From NCBI RefSeq assembly GCF_030848475.1, contig NZ_JAVDDS010000031.1, positions 1 to 47,779 on the forward strand: 47,779 nucleotides of DNA, in the 5' to 3' direction. The stretch's first letter is position 1, and each line of letters starts with the position of its first letter. Positions 28,228 through 37,851 of this stretch are shown here, piece after piece. Made by a program: the position numbers and the translations under genes. The DNA comes from Herbivorax alkaliphila (GTDB lineage: Bacteria; Bacillota; Clostridia; Acetivibrionales; Acetivibrionaceae). The notes under the pieces were generated by a model. It worked only from the letters and a program-made list of their open reading frames with translations. It was not told the DNA's origin and did not search any database.

Positions 28228-29019
28228 ATGGGATTACATTTTGAAGAAATAGGCAATATCAAGGCTTCTACAATAGTTTTTATTCATGGAGGATTAGTTC
28301 TTAGTAGTTGGATGTGGGAAAAACAAATGCATTATTTTAAAGACTATCATTGCATTATACCCGATTTACCTGAACACGGAAAAAGCTTTAGAAATGGAAA
28401 AATATCAATATCCAGATGTGCAGATGAAATTGCAAAAATTATCGAAAAAAGAGCTAACGGTGGTAAAGCAAATATAATTGGCTATTCTTATAGTTCAAAA
28501 ATTGTCATTAATTTATTAATTTCAAGACCTGAACTAATTTCTCACGCTATTGTGGCAAGTCCACTATCAAGACCGGTTCCTATTATGAGATTTGCCCAAA
28601 GTCCTAATATTATAAAATTAATAACACATATAATAAAGTCAAACACAGTAAAATCTTTTTTAATTAAATCTTTAAATTTCCCCTGCAATAGCTATAGAAT
28701 TAACTGTATGAAAGAAATCCATAAACTTACCCATAATAAAATATATAGAATATTTAATGAATTTTGCACAAAATTAAAATTACCTGATGACTTAAAAAAA
28801 GTGAGAATTCCTACACTTATTATTGCAGGAGAAAAAGAATCAAAGCCTATGAAACAATCAGTTATTGATATGACTAGATTAATCCCCAGTGCCAAGGGAG
28901 TGCTTTTAAAACATGGTTCCCACACCCATCCATGGTCAATGCACGAAGCTTTTAATATAGTGGTTGAAAGCTGGATAAACAATGAGCAAACATCAGACAA
29001 ATATACTATATTGATCTAA
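28228..29019 (+). CDS. Alpha/beta hydrolase
   Basis: The ATG at 28228 follows AGAGGAGA. The 263-residue product has the oxyanion-hole HGG in VFIHGGLVLSSWMW, the nucleophile elbow GYSYSSK (Ser near 92), and a C-terminal catalytic His in LKHGSHTHPWSMHEA. The usual acid after strand 6 (IIAGEKESKPM) is Glu or displaced, so the triad is not certain. No signal peptide is visible, so it should be cytoplasmic. Substrate unknown; it resembles small esterase or lipase-like members. It is monocistronic and followed by a terminator. Confidence 0.82.
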   Translation: MGLHFEEIGNIKASTIVFIHGGLVLSSWMWEKQMHYFKDYHCIIPDLPEHGKSFRNGKISISRCADEIAKIIEKRANGGKANIIGYSYSSKIVINLLISRPELISHAIVASPLSRPVPIMRFAQSPNIIKLITHIIKSNTVKSFLIKSLNFPCNSYRINCMKEIHKLTHNKIYRIFNEFCTKLKLPDDLKKVRIPTLIIAGEKESKPMKQSVIDMTRLIPSAKGVLLKHGSHTHPWSMHEAFNIVVESWINNEQTSDKYTILI

Positions 29020-29064
29020 TAATTTTCAAAGTTCCATCTCTTATAAAAATCTATCTTCGACCAT

Positions 29065-29099
29065 AAAAAAAGGGTGGAATTTTATTCCCACCCTTTTTA
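29065..29099. terminator. Bidirectional terminator between hydrolase and acidic lipoprotein genes
   Basis: GGGTGG (29072-29077) pairs with CCACCC (29088-29093), flanked by A and T runs on both sides, between two converging genes. Confidence 0.8.
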
Positions 29100-29111
29100 T
29101 ACTTTTATTCA

Positions 29112-30851
29112 CTAAAATTTAAAAATAACTACCGTCTGTGAATCTCCATCCCAATCAACAATTGCATCCATAGCTTCTGACACAAATCTTATTGGAACCA
29201 TTGTACGTCCATCTAAAATATCTGCGGGCACATCAAGCTCATATTCTACATCATTAATATAAGCTGTAGTTTCTCCTATATTTAGCACTATTGTCTTGTC
29301 ATCATCTGTAATTGTAACCGTCCTTGTTTCATGTTCGTATTCTACGTCTGCACCCATTTCTTCTGATATTATTCTTATTGGAACTAACACTCTTCCCTCA
29401 ATGTTTTGAGGAACTACATCAGGAAACTCAATATACTCATAGTTTAACAATACGTTGACTCCATCTTCAACTGTAGGCTCCACAGGTTCTATATCTTCAC
29501 CAAAACCTGCTCCAAAAGCACTGGATAATTCTTCAAATAAATCCACTGAGTTTTCCTCTGTTACTTCAGGTATTTCTATATCAATTTCTTCATTTATGTT
29601 ATAAATTGAAGATTCATAGTTTATACCTAATTTAATTTTACCATCCATATCTGCGTCTGCATCTTCATCTTCGTCTGCATCTACGTCTACTTCTACATCT
29701 GCGTCTTCATCTTCATCTTCATCTATTTCTTCATATATTTCTTCCATAACTAAGTCTTCAGCAATTTCTGACTCCATACCCATAGTATCTAAACCAAAAA
29801 GAAGCTCTGTAATTTCTGCAATATCTAGCTCTATATCAATAGCATGCTTTTGCTCAACTACATATCCCTCATCATTAACGTAGTAAGTTGATGTAATACC
29901 ATCTTCTCCAAGTAATTGAACATCTTCAATAGTTTCAAATACCTGTGTTACAGCTTCTCTGTACTCTGGAAGATTTTCTACAAACATCTTCATACCTTCA
30001 TCCATTTCGTTCATCAACTCTTCAGTAAATGCATCTTGATCTAATTCTTCACCTAATTCTTCACCAAATTGCTCATAGTCAACAAAACCCATGGACAGTT
30101 CCATATAGTCTTTGAAAAAGTCCACTGTTCTCTCCTGAAGTAAAACGTCATTAATTGTAGCTTCCATAAACTTTTTAAAAGATGCATCATCTAGTTTCAC
30201 TTCATATTTTGTAGCACTTTCGCCTCTGCTTGTATCTTCAGTCCCTTTCTTTTCAGCAAATTCCATTCCCATGTCTAAATCAGTAATACTTGATTCTATA
30301 TAATCAAATACCATTTCAAGAATTTCTTCTCCTAATCCACCTAAATTGCTATAATCCATAGACATGCCTGCTTCTTCGAAAATATTGTCATAGTCCATTA
30401 CTATGTACTTTCCAGCATATTCAGCATCTAAAAATGAATCAACTAACATATCAGGAACATCAAATATAAACTTCATTGAAGAATTTTCATCTGAAAAATC
30501 TGCATCCATCCAAACACTAAATTTAGCTACCATATCGCCCATGTCTAATTCATAATCAGCTGCCATTTTAGCTTCTGTCATTTCATCATCTGACAAAGCT
30601 TTTTCATTTGAAACCAATTTTAAACCATCTAAGTACATGGCTGCCTCATCAAACATTTCCTGAAGTTCTTCTTCGCTACTCTCTCCACTAAAGTTTACTT
30701 CTAAAGTTGAAGTGCTCTCGTAAGAAGCTATTTGAGATGTCTTAATTAATGAATCCATAAGCTCAATCTCATCAGCTGTACACCCCACCAAAGACATCGC
30801 TGCAAGCGATAAAACTGTTACCATTGCCAATACTTTTTTTACTTTCTTCAT
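29112..30851 (-). CDS. Acidic lipoprotein with C-terminal stalk domain
   Basis: The 579-residue product has a lipoprotein signal with lipobox LVGC (Cys at about 24). A large alpha-rich acidic domain (about 30-380) is followed by an almost pure Asp/Glu/Val/Ala tract near 375-405. A copper-amine-oxidase-like stalk domain (about 470-579) ends it, with EGRVLVPIRIISEEMGADVEY and DGRTMVPIRFVSEAMDAIVDW. AAGGAGGG precedes ATG 30851. The stalk domain relates it to the gene at 448. It is a membrane-anchored extracytoplasmic protein; the function is unknown. The acidic tract could bind divalent cations. Confidence 0.82.
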   Translation of the reverse strand: MKKVKKVLAMVTVLSLAAMSLVGCTADEIELMDSLIKTSQIASYESTSTLEVNFSGESSEEELQEMFDEAAMYLDGLKLVSNEKALSDDEMTEAKMAADYELDMGDMVAKFSVWMDADFSDENSSMKFIFDVPDMLVDSFLDAEYAGKYIVMDYDNIFEEAGMSMDYSNLGGLGEEILEMVFDYIESSITDLDMGMEFAEKKGTEDTSRGESATKYEVKLDDASFKKFMEATINDVLLQERTVDFFKDYMELSMGFVDYEQFGEELGEELDQDAFTEELMNEMDEGMKMFVENLPEYREAVTQVFETIEDVQLLGEDGITSTYYVNDEGYVVEQKHAIDIELDIAEITELLFGLDTMGMESEIAEDLVMEEIYEEIDEDEDEDADVEVDVDADEDEDADADMDGKIKLGINYESSIYNINEEIDIEIPEVTEENSVDLFEELSSAFGAGFGEDIEPVEPTVEDGVNVLLNYEYIEFPDVVPQNIEGRVLVPIRIISEEMGADVEYEHETRTVTITDDDKTIVLNIGETTAYINDVEYELDVPADILDGRTMVPIRFVSEAMDAIVDWDGDSQTVVIFKF

Positions 30852-31185
30852 AATTAGTTACCCTCCTTGTAATAATAAATAAATTTTTATATTTCTCAAT
30901 TAAAGCACTTCACATTCAATATTTTTTTTTAATAAAATACATCATGTTAATACTTTAACACATCACATTATACCACAAATACTTCAAAAATGTAATTATT
31001 ATATTAATTTTTTTTAAATGTAATATAAATTTAAAATTATATTAATATTTTGAGAAAATTTTAAATTTCATTGATATTTTTTTTACCTGCTGCTACAATT
31101 AATGATACAAATTCAATAGTTAAAAAGAAAACTAGATTTACCTAATGTGAATAGATAAACTATAAATTAATAAGGTTGTGTTAAC
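30852..31185. promoter_or_regulatory. Divergent intergenic region with promoter for the nagZ-like gene
   Basis: The 334-base, very AT-rich gap separates divergent genes. On the + strand, TTGATA (31071-31076), a 17-base spacer and TACAAT (31094-31099) form a good promoter for the glycosidase gene, giving an 80-base leader. I see no RNA structure and cannot pick a firm promoter for the - strand gene. Confidence 0.6.
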
Positions 31186-32394
31186 TTGAAAAAAATAAAT
31201 TGCTTTAAAATATTTATTACAAGTATAATGTTATTTGTTACCGGTTGTAGTAATAACCAAACTTCTGATTTGCCCAAAACCACTATATCACCTACTTCTC
31301 CACCGCCATTGTCAACACCTGAAATAACTCCAGAATCTTCTAATGATACTGATATAATCGATGGTTTAATAAAGTCAATGACATTGGAGGAAAAAATCGG
31401 ACAACTCTTTATTGCAGCTTTTAGAAAAAATGAACAAGGCAATAACCTTTATTTTTTAGATGAATATACCAAAAGACAAATAAAAGAATTTAAGTTGGGA
31501 GGGGTTATACTTTTTAGCGAAAATATAAATACTATAGACCAGACAACAAATTTAATTGACAATATCCAGTCTGTAAGCAACATACCTATGTTTATTTCTG
31601 TTGATGAAGAAGGTGGGAGGGTAAGTAGAATTGGCAGTAATTCCAAAATGGGAATTACAAAACTTCCTTCTGCCCAAGAAATAGGTGAAACAAATAATCC
31701 TGACCTTGCATATCAGATTGGAAATAAGTTAGGGACTGAGCTTTCAAGTTTAGGGTTTAATATGAATTTTGCCCCAGTTGCAGATGTAAATACAAATCCT
31801 GAAAACCCTGTCATAGGGGACAGGGCATTTGGCTCTAATCCACAAAAAGTCGGCATAATGGTAGAAAACATTGCCCTTGGAATGCAAAACCAAAATGTCA
31901 GTGCAGTTTTAAAACACTTTCCCGGTCATGGAGACACTTCTAAGGATTCTCATAAAGGATCTGTAGTAATAGAACACGATATACAAAGACTTCATGATAT
32001 AGAATTAGTTCCTTTTAAAAAAGGTATATCTGCAGGTGTGGATGCAATTATGACAGCTCACATAATAGTGCCAGAAGTAGATTCAGATAAGTTACCTGCA
32101 ACTCTTTCAAAGAACATACTAACTGACCTTTTAAGAAAAGAACTAGAATATGATGGCCTTATAATAACTGATGCTTTAGAAATGAAAGCAATAAAAAACC
32201 ATTGGAATTGTTCTGAAGCATCAATTATGGCTTTAAAAGCTGGTGCAGATATCCTTCTAATGCCCGATTCATTAGAAGAAGCATACAACAGCATTTTAAA
32301 TGCTGTTGTAGATGGTTATATTACAGAGGATAGAATCGACCAATCTGTTCGCAGAATACTTGAAGTTAAGCATAAAAGAGGTATATTAAAATAG
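31186..32394 (+). CDS. nagZ: Beta-N-acetylhexosaminidase, GH3 family lipoprotein
   Basis: The 402-residue product starts at TTG 31186 after a weak AAGG. A lipoprotein signal with lipobox VTGC is followed by a Thr/Ser/Pro linker and a GH3 barrel. Signature strings are FISVDEEGGRVSRIG, FAPVADVNTNPENPVIGDRAFG, KHFPGHGDTSKDSH (the NagZ His/Asp loop acting as acid/base) and GLIITDALEMKAI (nucleophile Asp). It removes N-acetylglucosamine from peptidoglycan fragments or other glycans. The lipid anchor places it outside the membrane, as in Firmicute NagZ, and points to cell-wall turnover. Confidence 0.93.
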   Translation: MKKINCFKIFITSIMLFVTGCSNNQTSDLPKTTISPTSPPPLSTPEITPESSNDTDIIDGLIKSMTLEEKIGQLFIAAFRKNEQGNNLYFLDEYTKRQIKEFKLGGVILFSENINTIDQTTNLIDNIQSVSNIPMFISVDEEGGRVSRIGSNSKMGITKLPSAQEIGETNNPDLAYQIGNKLGTELSSLGFNMNFAPVADVNTNPENPVIGDRAFGSNPQKVGIMVENIALGMQNQNVSAVLKHFPGHGDTSKDSHKGSVVIEHDIQRLHDIELVPFKKGISAGVDAIMTAHIIVPEVDSDKLPATLSKNILTDLLRKELEYDGLIITDALEMKAIKNHWNCSEASIMALKAGADILLMPDSLEEAYNSILNAVVDGYITEDRIDQSVRRILEVKHKRGILK

Positions 32395-32474
32395 TTGCAT
32401 AGTTATTAGCAAACAACACAGAGTAGCAATACTCTAAATCCTTCATATATTGTTATTAAAGGAACAAAAATTGT

Positions 32475-33431
32475 TTAGCTATAACCAAACAGTTTAAGTA
32501 TATGTTCATCTCGCTTTGTAAACTTAACTGTGTTTTTCTCTTTAAACATTAAAAGTGTTTGGGCAACCACTTTATCCACCCAACCTAATTTTATAAGTTT
32601 TTCACAACAATCATAAACAGAATAGTCGTAAAAGGAATTTTCTTTACACCAATATACATATCTCCAAAGTACTTGAGGCGACAATTTTTTGTTATACTTG
32701 TTTGCTAGGTTATATATTTTTGACGTTCTTTCAACATCTCCCTTAATCATAGATGAACCCAATATCATTCCCACATACTCGTCTGAACAATTAGAATGGG
32801 GAATTGATGTGAATTTCCTAGCAATATTCATATCATAAACAAGATTGTCACCTGAATCTGATAACGTCTTTAAAAGCTCCCATCTTAACTGATTATCAAG
32901 CCCATCCCAATACACACATGTTTTAAACATCTGTGTCACAAAAATATTATTTTCGCCTTTTTGTAGGTAATACATGGACAAAATAATCTTAAGAACTATA
33001 TTGTTGGATTCTTTTTTTACCAATTCCTTTGCATAGTTCATAGTATGTTTTAAAAATAGTTTTTTTATAAAACCCATAGAATCTGTTCTAAAAAATTTTT
33101 TTTCACTATAAAAAGAACTAACTCCTCGAACTAGTTTAACTCTAAATATATAATTTTTGTTAATATCTTGTCGATACTTTGAAAAAAGATGTACTGCTTT
33201 CATAAACTTTTTTCTAAATATATATGATTCAATTAAACCTATTTTAGCACGAGTATAACTATCATCAATTGAAAGGGCTTGTTTAAAATAGTTTTCAGCC
33301 ACTTTATATTTCTCCATCATAAAATGAAGCCTTCCCAAACAGTAAAAACCATAGGCCTTTTGAGGATTTTTCTTAACATATTCTTCGTATTTTATTACTC
33401 TTATATCTATTTTTTCAACCTTATTCTTCAT
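32475..33431 (-). CDS. TPR-repeat protein, third gene of the motor-like operon
   Basis: I place the start at ATG 33431 (318 residues), because AGGGTGA within the end of the preceding gene lies 5 bases upstream; the two genes overlap by 11 bases. Residues about 25-95 form tetratricopeptide repeats (AYGFYCLGRLHFMMEKYKVA, then the next unit with the conserved Gly/Ala pattern). The rest is helical, probably with more divergent repeats. No signal peptide or membrane segment is visible, so it is cytoplasmic. TPR proteins assemble partners. The overlap with the OmpA-like gene implies a joint role with the channel pair. Confidence 0.75.
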   Translation of the reverse strand: MKNKVEKIDIRVIKYEEYVKKNPQKAYGFYCLGRLHFMMEKYKVAENYFKQALSIDDSYTRAKIGLIESYIFRKKFMKAVHLFSKYRQDINKNYIFRVKLVRGVSSFYSEKKFFRTDSMGFIKKLFLKHTMNYAKELVKKESNNIVLKIILSMYYLQKGENNIFVTQMFKTCVYWDGLDNQLRWELLKTLSDSGDNLVYDMNIARKFTSIPHSNCSDEYVGMILGSSMIKGDVERTSKIYNLANKYNKKLSPQVLWRYVYWCKENSFYDYSVYDCCEKLIKLGWVDKVVAQTLLMFKEKNTVKFTKRDEHILKLFGYS

Positions 33432-34365
33432 ATGAATCACCCTGTATTGACTGAAGTCTTTCACTGGTTTCATAAAGGTAATCATCTAGTATATCTTGAA
33501 TACTAGAATCTTTAATTGCTATTTTAATCTCTATTCTTCTGTTTCTTTGCCTTGCAGTTTCTGTGCTCCCTAAAGCTATTGGTCTAAATTCTGAAAAACC
33601 TACCGTTGCAAAATAACGGGCATACTTTCTTTCAAGTTCAGGATTAGAACTCATAAGATAGTTCACCACTTCACCTGATCTTTTTGTAGACAGCTCCCTA
33701 TTATAGGCTGGAGTACCAACTTCATCGGTATGCCCCTCTATATTAATTGAGTCAATATAACTTCTTATATCCCTGTCATCTAAAATCTTTTCAAATGCTA
33801 TGGCAAACTGTTCTAAAAGCTCTCTCCCTTCTGGCTTTATGTTATATGAATTGCTTGCAAATACAAGACTTTCATTTATAATAATATTTGCATTCTCTCC
33901 TATAGTAACAAGTTCTTCTCCACTATCGGTTGTTCTTCCCAATTCACTTTCTATTGACTGTTTTACTTTTTCTAAAATATCCAAACGAAGAACAGCTATT
34001 GCTTCAAGCTTTGTACGCAATTCCTCCAATTCAAGATTACTCCTTGCAATTATTTCATTCTGTTCATCAATTTCTCTTTGTGAAATAGCTAAATCATTAC
34101 CTATCCTATCTGCTTCCGCTCTAGTTTCTTCAAGTTCTATTTTTTGAAGCCCTAACTGATGTTCAACATTTTCAAGCTCTAATTGTTTCTCTTCTAGTTT
34201 CAATATATTATGCAACAAATTATTGCCCGTCACCATATTTTGTATATACGCCAACAGCATAAGAAAAAATAATACCAGTGCAATAGTTGACATTACATCT
34301 GTAAATGAAGGCCAAAAATTTGGAGTTTCATCGACGCTTTTAAAATTTCTTCTTCTAGTTTTCAT
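33421..34365 (-). CDS. MotB/ZorB-like OmpA-domain protein
   Basis: The 314-residue product has one membrane segment at about 20-42 with an acidic residue at its start (PSFTDVMSTIALVLFF, Asp23), the position of the ion-binding Asp in MotB and ZorB. A heptad-rich coiled coil runs from about 50 to 140. The C-terminal half is an OmpA/MotB peptidoglycan-binding domain (IEGHTDEVGTPAYNRELS ... RQRNRRIEIKIAI). It would anchor an ion-driven stator to the cell wall. AGGTGA precedes ATG 34365, 11 bases after the channel gene. Alternatives are a flagellar stator paralogue or an ExbD/TolR-like partner, but no flagellar gene is near. Confidence 0.82.
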   Translation of the reverse strand: MKTRRRNFKSVDETPNFWPSFTDVMSTIALVLFFLMLLAYIQNMVTGNNLLHNILKLEEKQLELENVEHQLGLQKIELEETRAEADRIGNDLAISQREIDEQNEIIARSNLELEELRTKLEAIAVLRLDILEKVKQSIESELGRTTDSGEELVTIGENANIIINESLVFASNSYNIKPEGRELLEQFAIAFEKILDDRDIRSYIDSINIEGHTDEVGTPAYNRELSTKRSGEVVNYLMSSNPELERKYARYFATVGFSEFRPIALGSTETARQRNRRIEIKIAIKDSSIQDILDDYLYETSERLQSIQGDSYEE

Positions 34366-34376
34366 TAAATTTCACC

Positions 34377-35849
34377 TCAACTATTCCTTAAAAGCCTTTT
34401 TACTTCATCTAGCTGTTTATTCATCTGAGCTGATGCTGTTTCATTATAAGTTATCACCTGATCAGGAAGCATAACAATTGTTTTGGCCAGCATTTTTTCA
34501 TTTTCTTTAAATTCATCCATAATGACAAATACTTCTTTTAAAACATTGTCCATGCTTTCAACAACACTTTGGGATATAACTTTACCATTTTCATCTAGGC
34601 TTTTTGAAAAAGCTTCTGATGTTTTTTGTCCTAAAAGACTGATTTCTCCACCTAATTTTGCCATTAAGTTATTTATTTTATCATGGTATTCTTTAATTTC
34701 ATCAGTTCTGACACCTAAGTCCTTTTTAATCGCTTCACTGAGTTCATTAACTGTTGATACCGTTTCTTTTACTTCTATAACTATATTTGATATATCCTGA
34801 AGAACCTGACGGTTATAACTTGTCATCTCCTGGGCAGCATCTTTTATATCCTTAGAAAAACTTTCAATTGAGTTGTAATTTTCAGCAATAATTTTAGATG
34901 TATCTGACAAAGCTTCAGTAACCTTAATAAAACTTACATCCATTTTTTCAATGTTGTTTTTAAGATTATTGTTAAATTCAGTGAAATCCTTTATGTTTAA
35001 AGCAAAATTCTTAAGAGATGAATCAAATTTTTCTACAGTAGCATCCAATGTTTTCGAAGTAACATTAACATCCATTACTACATTGGTAAGCTTTTCTCCA
35101 AAAGATTCTACAGTTTGTTTTAAAGTATTTTCTATCTTTCCTCCAAACTCAATAAATGTCTCTCTTAGAATTTTATTCATAAGATTATATTCTGTCTCTT
35201 TGTCCTTTGCAATAGCAAGTGAAACTGTATTGTCTAAATACTCTTCAATACGAACCATCAACGTCTCTCTAGCCTCTTCAGCACTATACACAATAGTAAG
35301 CACTGTAAAAAGTATTGAACTGGCTATACCAAAAAGACTTGTTATAAATGCAACTGCCATGCTATATACAGAAGGAATAAGCTCACTTAAAAATTCAGTA
35401 GAAAATGTAGGATCCGAAACTGCATCTGATTCCATTATTTTTTTAAACACATCTACTAAATCAGAAACCGCTAATGTCAAACCAAAAAATGTACCTAATA
35501 GTCCAAGAGTTATCAATATTGAAACTGTATATTTAACAAATCTCTCACATACCAAAAGAGCACGAAGTTTTATATTAAAACAATTTTCAATTATAGCCTG
35601 AGTATTTACTTCATTGTGATTAACTAAAGCAGTGTTTTTATATGACTCTACTATTTTGTTGAGTAAATCTGTTTTAAACTCTTCTTTTCCATCATTTTTA
35701 CTCTTTTCTAAATCATTCTGAATAGAAATATATTTTCTTTTCACTATTAAGTTAATAATAAATGAAAATACAAAGATAGAAAGAATGAGAAATATTATAC
35801 CCACTCCTATTGGATTTAAATTAACTATCATATCAGTTAAAAAACTCAT
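34377..35849 (-). CDS. MotA/ExbB/ZorA-like proton channel with long tail
   Basis: Start ATG 35849 has AGGAG 8 bases upstream (an in-frame GTG at 35858 is less likely), giving 490 residues. TM1 spans about 12-33. A MotA/TolQ/ExbB domain holds TM2 and TM3 (about 100-195), with LITLGLLGTFFGLTLAV and AFITSLFGIASSILFTV. From about 200 to the end is a 290-residue coiled, repeat-like helical tail. This layout (channel plus long cytoplasmic tail) is that of ZorA in Zorya defence rather than flagellar MotA. With the OmpA-like neighbour it should form a proton- or sodium-driven 5:2 motor. Confidence 0.8.
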   Translation of the reverse strand: MSFLTDMIVNLNPIGVGIIFLILSIFVFSFIINLIVKRKYISIQNDLEKSKNDGKEEFKTDLLNKIVESYKNTALVNHNEVNTQAIIENCFNIKLRALLVCERFVKYTVSILITLGLLGTFFGLTLAVSDLVDVFKKIMESDAVSDPTFSTEFLSELIPSVYSMAVAFITSLFGIASSILFTVLTIVYSAEEARETLMVRIEEYLDNTVSLAIAKDKETEYNLMNKILRETFIEFGGKIENTLKQTVESFGEKLTNVVMDVNVTSKTLDATVEKFDSSLKNFALNIKDFTEFNNNLKNNIEKMDVSFIKVTEALSDTSKIIAENYNSIESFSKDIKDAAQEMTSYNRQVLQDISNIVIEVKETVSTVNELSEAIKKDLGVRTDEIKEYHDKINNLMAKLGGEISLLGQKTSEAFSKSLDENGKVISQSVVESMDNVLKEVFVIMDEFKENEKMLAKTIVMLPDQVITYNETASAQMNKQLDEVKRLLRNS

Positions 35850-36091
35850 ACATACCACTCCTATTATTAAATTTACATAACAACTAAAGCTTTTTTGATT
35901 TGACTTTTTTTAAAAATCATAATTTCACTCATAACCGAAGTTAAAAAAACTTTTAATGAAAATATAATTTACTTTTGTTTTATCAACGAACTTTTTTCAA
36001 GATACAGTTTTTACTATACTGTTAATTGAACCTACACCTATATGATATCATATTTTTTAAAATTGAGATACAGTTATTTTATATTTCCTGA

Positions 36092-36715
36092 TTATATTTT
36101 TCTAATATTACTTAATTGTCTTATCTGCTCGTCAGTTAAATCTTTTTCTCCCCCAGCTATATTAGACAGTATAAGAACCTTTGCTATACTTTCTGCAGCT
36201 TCAATCTTAAAAAAAGCGTTAAAAACATCTTTTTCCACTGTCATAATCCCATGATTTGCAAGAAGTATTGTATCATAATTTTCTATATATTCCTCTGCAC
36301 CTGAACAAATATCTTCTGTAGAAGGTGCCCCATATTTTGCTAAAGGTATTTTTCCAAAAAATATAAGCATTTCAGCATAGGCCTTTGTCTCTATCGGTTT
36401 ATTTGCAACTGCAAATGCTGTAGCATATGGAGAATGAGCATGTATAGCAGCACCTGCATCTTTTCTTTTTTTATACGCTGTCAAATGCAGTTTTATTTCA
36501 GATGAAGGCCTGTAATTGCCTTCAATAATTTTGCCCTCCAAATCGGTTTTTACTATCATTTCTTCTTTTAAATACCCCTTACATATTCCGCTTGGTGTTA
36601 TATATAAATTATCATCTTCACGAACTGATATATTACCCGAAAAAGCATCTGCCATGCCTTTTTGATACATGAGTTTGGCAACTTCCACTATATGCTCTTT
36701 TGTTTTAGACGACAT
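36092..36715 (-). CDS. Class II aldolase/adducin-family protein
   Basis: ATG 36715 is chosen, because GGAGG lies 8 bases upstream and inside the frame of the earlier ATG 36730; the product has 207 residues. Zinc ligands are visible in AAIHAHSPYATAFA (HxH) and LLANHGIMTV, with substrate-phosphate contacts in SGNISVRE and ITPSGI and the general acid region SSEIKLHL. This matches L-fuculose-1-phosphate or ribulose-phosphate aldolases. The exact sugar cannot be read from sequence, and no sugar kinase or isomerase is adjacent. Cytoplasmic. Confidence 0.88.
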   Translation of the reverse strand: MSSKTKEHIVEVAKLMYQKGMADAFSGNISVREDDNLYITPSGICKGYLKEEMIVKTDLEGKIIEGNYRPSSEIKLHLTAYKKRKDAGAAIHAHSPYATAFAVANKPIETKAYAEMLIFFGKIPLAKYGAPSTEDICSGAEEYIENYDTILLANHGIMTVEKDVFNAFFKIEAAESIAKVLILSNIAGGEKDLTDEQIRQLSNIRKI

Positions 36716-36740
36716 ATCTCTTGCCTCCATTTTATCTTAT

Positions 36741-36792
36741 TCTAAGAATTCACCTTAAGCTACTATGTTTAGCTTTAGCTAAACCAGTTAAC
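36741..36792 (+). mobile_element. Repeat B copy 2, IS200/IS605-like end remnant
   Basis: TTCACCTTAAGCTACTATG, a hairpin TTTAGC-TTTA-GCTAAA, then CAGTTAAC. It aligns with 7599-7643 and 45583-45634. It fills the 80-base gap between the aldolase and apbE genes. No transposase is nearby. Confidence 0.45.
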
Positions 36793-36795
36793 TTT

Positions 36796-37851
36796 TTAAT
36801 CTATAAAATCAAACTCTTTATATTCTTCTTTTACAATATCCACCTTGTTTCTAATGCCTTCTGTAATATATACATGTCTATCTTTAGTAACAGCTATTCC
36901 ATCAATTCCATTAATTTTTTCTATCATATCAAATCCCTCATCTATTCCTAATACAAAAAGTGCCGTTGACAAAACATCTGCATCAATAGAACTCCTTCCT
37001 GTTATACTTGTACTCATTAAATTTGAATCTGCTGGATAACCTGTGTAAGGATTAAATATATGATGATAACTCCTACCATCAATTTCTACATAGCGTTGAT
37101 AGTCCCCTGATGTAACAACACTTATATCTGCCCCCTCAATTACTGCAAAATAACTAAATCCTTCATTTTCATATCTTGGATCTTCAATTCCAATTCTCCA
37201 CAGTTCATCTTCTGGCTTCTTTCCAACTACTGCAATGTCTCCTCCCATATATATAAGTGCATGTTCCACTCCTCCCTTTACTAAAACGTCTCTCACCTCA
37301 TCTACTGCATAACCTTTTGCAATTCCTCCTAAATCAATTGCCATTCCCTCTTTTTCTAAAAAAACTGTTCTCTCATTAGAGTTAAGTTTTATTTTTTCAT
37401 AATCAACTAAATCAAGAACATCACTTATTTCCTCTTTAGTTGGTATCTTTTTATTTTGAGACTTCATATCCCATAATTTCACCAATGGATATACCGAAAC
37501 ATCAAATGCTCCATTTGTCAGTTCCCCATATTCTAATGCCTTTTCAATGACAAAAAAAGTATCATCATGAACCTTTACAGGACTCTTTCCAGCATTTTTA
37601 TTTATCACTCCAACATCGCTTTCTGAAATTGTAGCACTCATTCTGTTTTCTATTTCATATATTCTGTCTACAGCCTCTTGTAAAACCTTCTCTGCCTCTT
37701 CATCACCATACACAGTAATATTTATTATTGTATTCAATGAAAATATATCTTTTTGTATTTTTTTATCTTTAACTCCACAGCCTGATACCGATAAAAATAA
37801 GATTATACAAGTAATGCTACAAATAAATATTTTCTTTATATTAATTTGCAT
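36796..37851 (-). CDS. apbE: FAD:protein FMN transferase (ApbE), lipoprotein
   Basis: The 351-residue product has a lipoprotein signal (lipobox VSGC, Cys at about 25) and an ApbE domain. Characteristic strings are ENRMSATISESDVGVINKNAG, DLGGIAKGYAVDEVRD and the metal/FAD-binding SSIDADVLSTALFVLG. It covalently attaches FMN to Thr/Ser residues of extracytoplasmic or membrane flavoproteins such as RnfG/D or NqrB/C subunits. No such target lies in the window, although Rnf is a common source of low-potential electrons for clostridial nitrogenase. GAGGAG precedes ATG 37851. Confidence 0.93.
   Translation of the reverse strand: MQINIKKIFICSITCIILFLSVSGCGVKDKKIQKDIFSLNTIINITVYGDEEAEKVLQEAVDRIYEIENRMSATISESDVGVINKNAGKSPVKVHDDTFFVIEKALEYGELTNGAFDVSVYPLVKLWDMKSQNKKIPTKEEISDVLDLVDYEKIKLNSNERTVFLEKEGMAIDLGGIAKGYAVDEVRDVLVKGGVEHALIYMGGDIAVVGKKPEDELWRIGIEDPRYENEGFSYFAVIEGADISVVTSGDYQRYVEIDGRSYHHIFNPYTGYPADSNLMSTSITGRSSIDADVLSTALFVLGIDEGFDMIEKINGIDGIAVTKDRHVYITEGIRNKVDIVKEEYKEFDFID

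Noticed and set aside
34377-35849. Flagellar stator motA
   Set aside because: The 290-residue coiled tail and absence of flagellar genes argue against it; the channel domain is nearer the ExbB/ZorA type.
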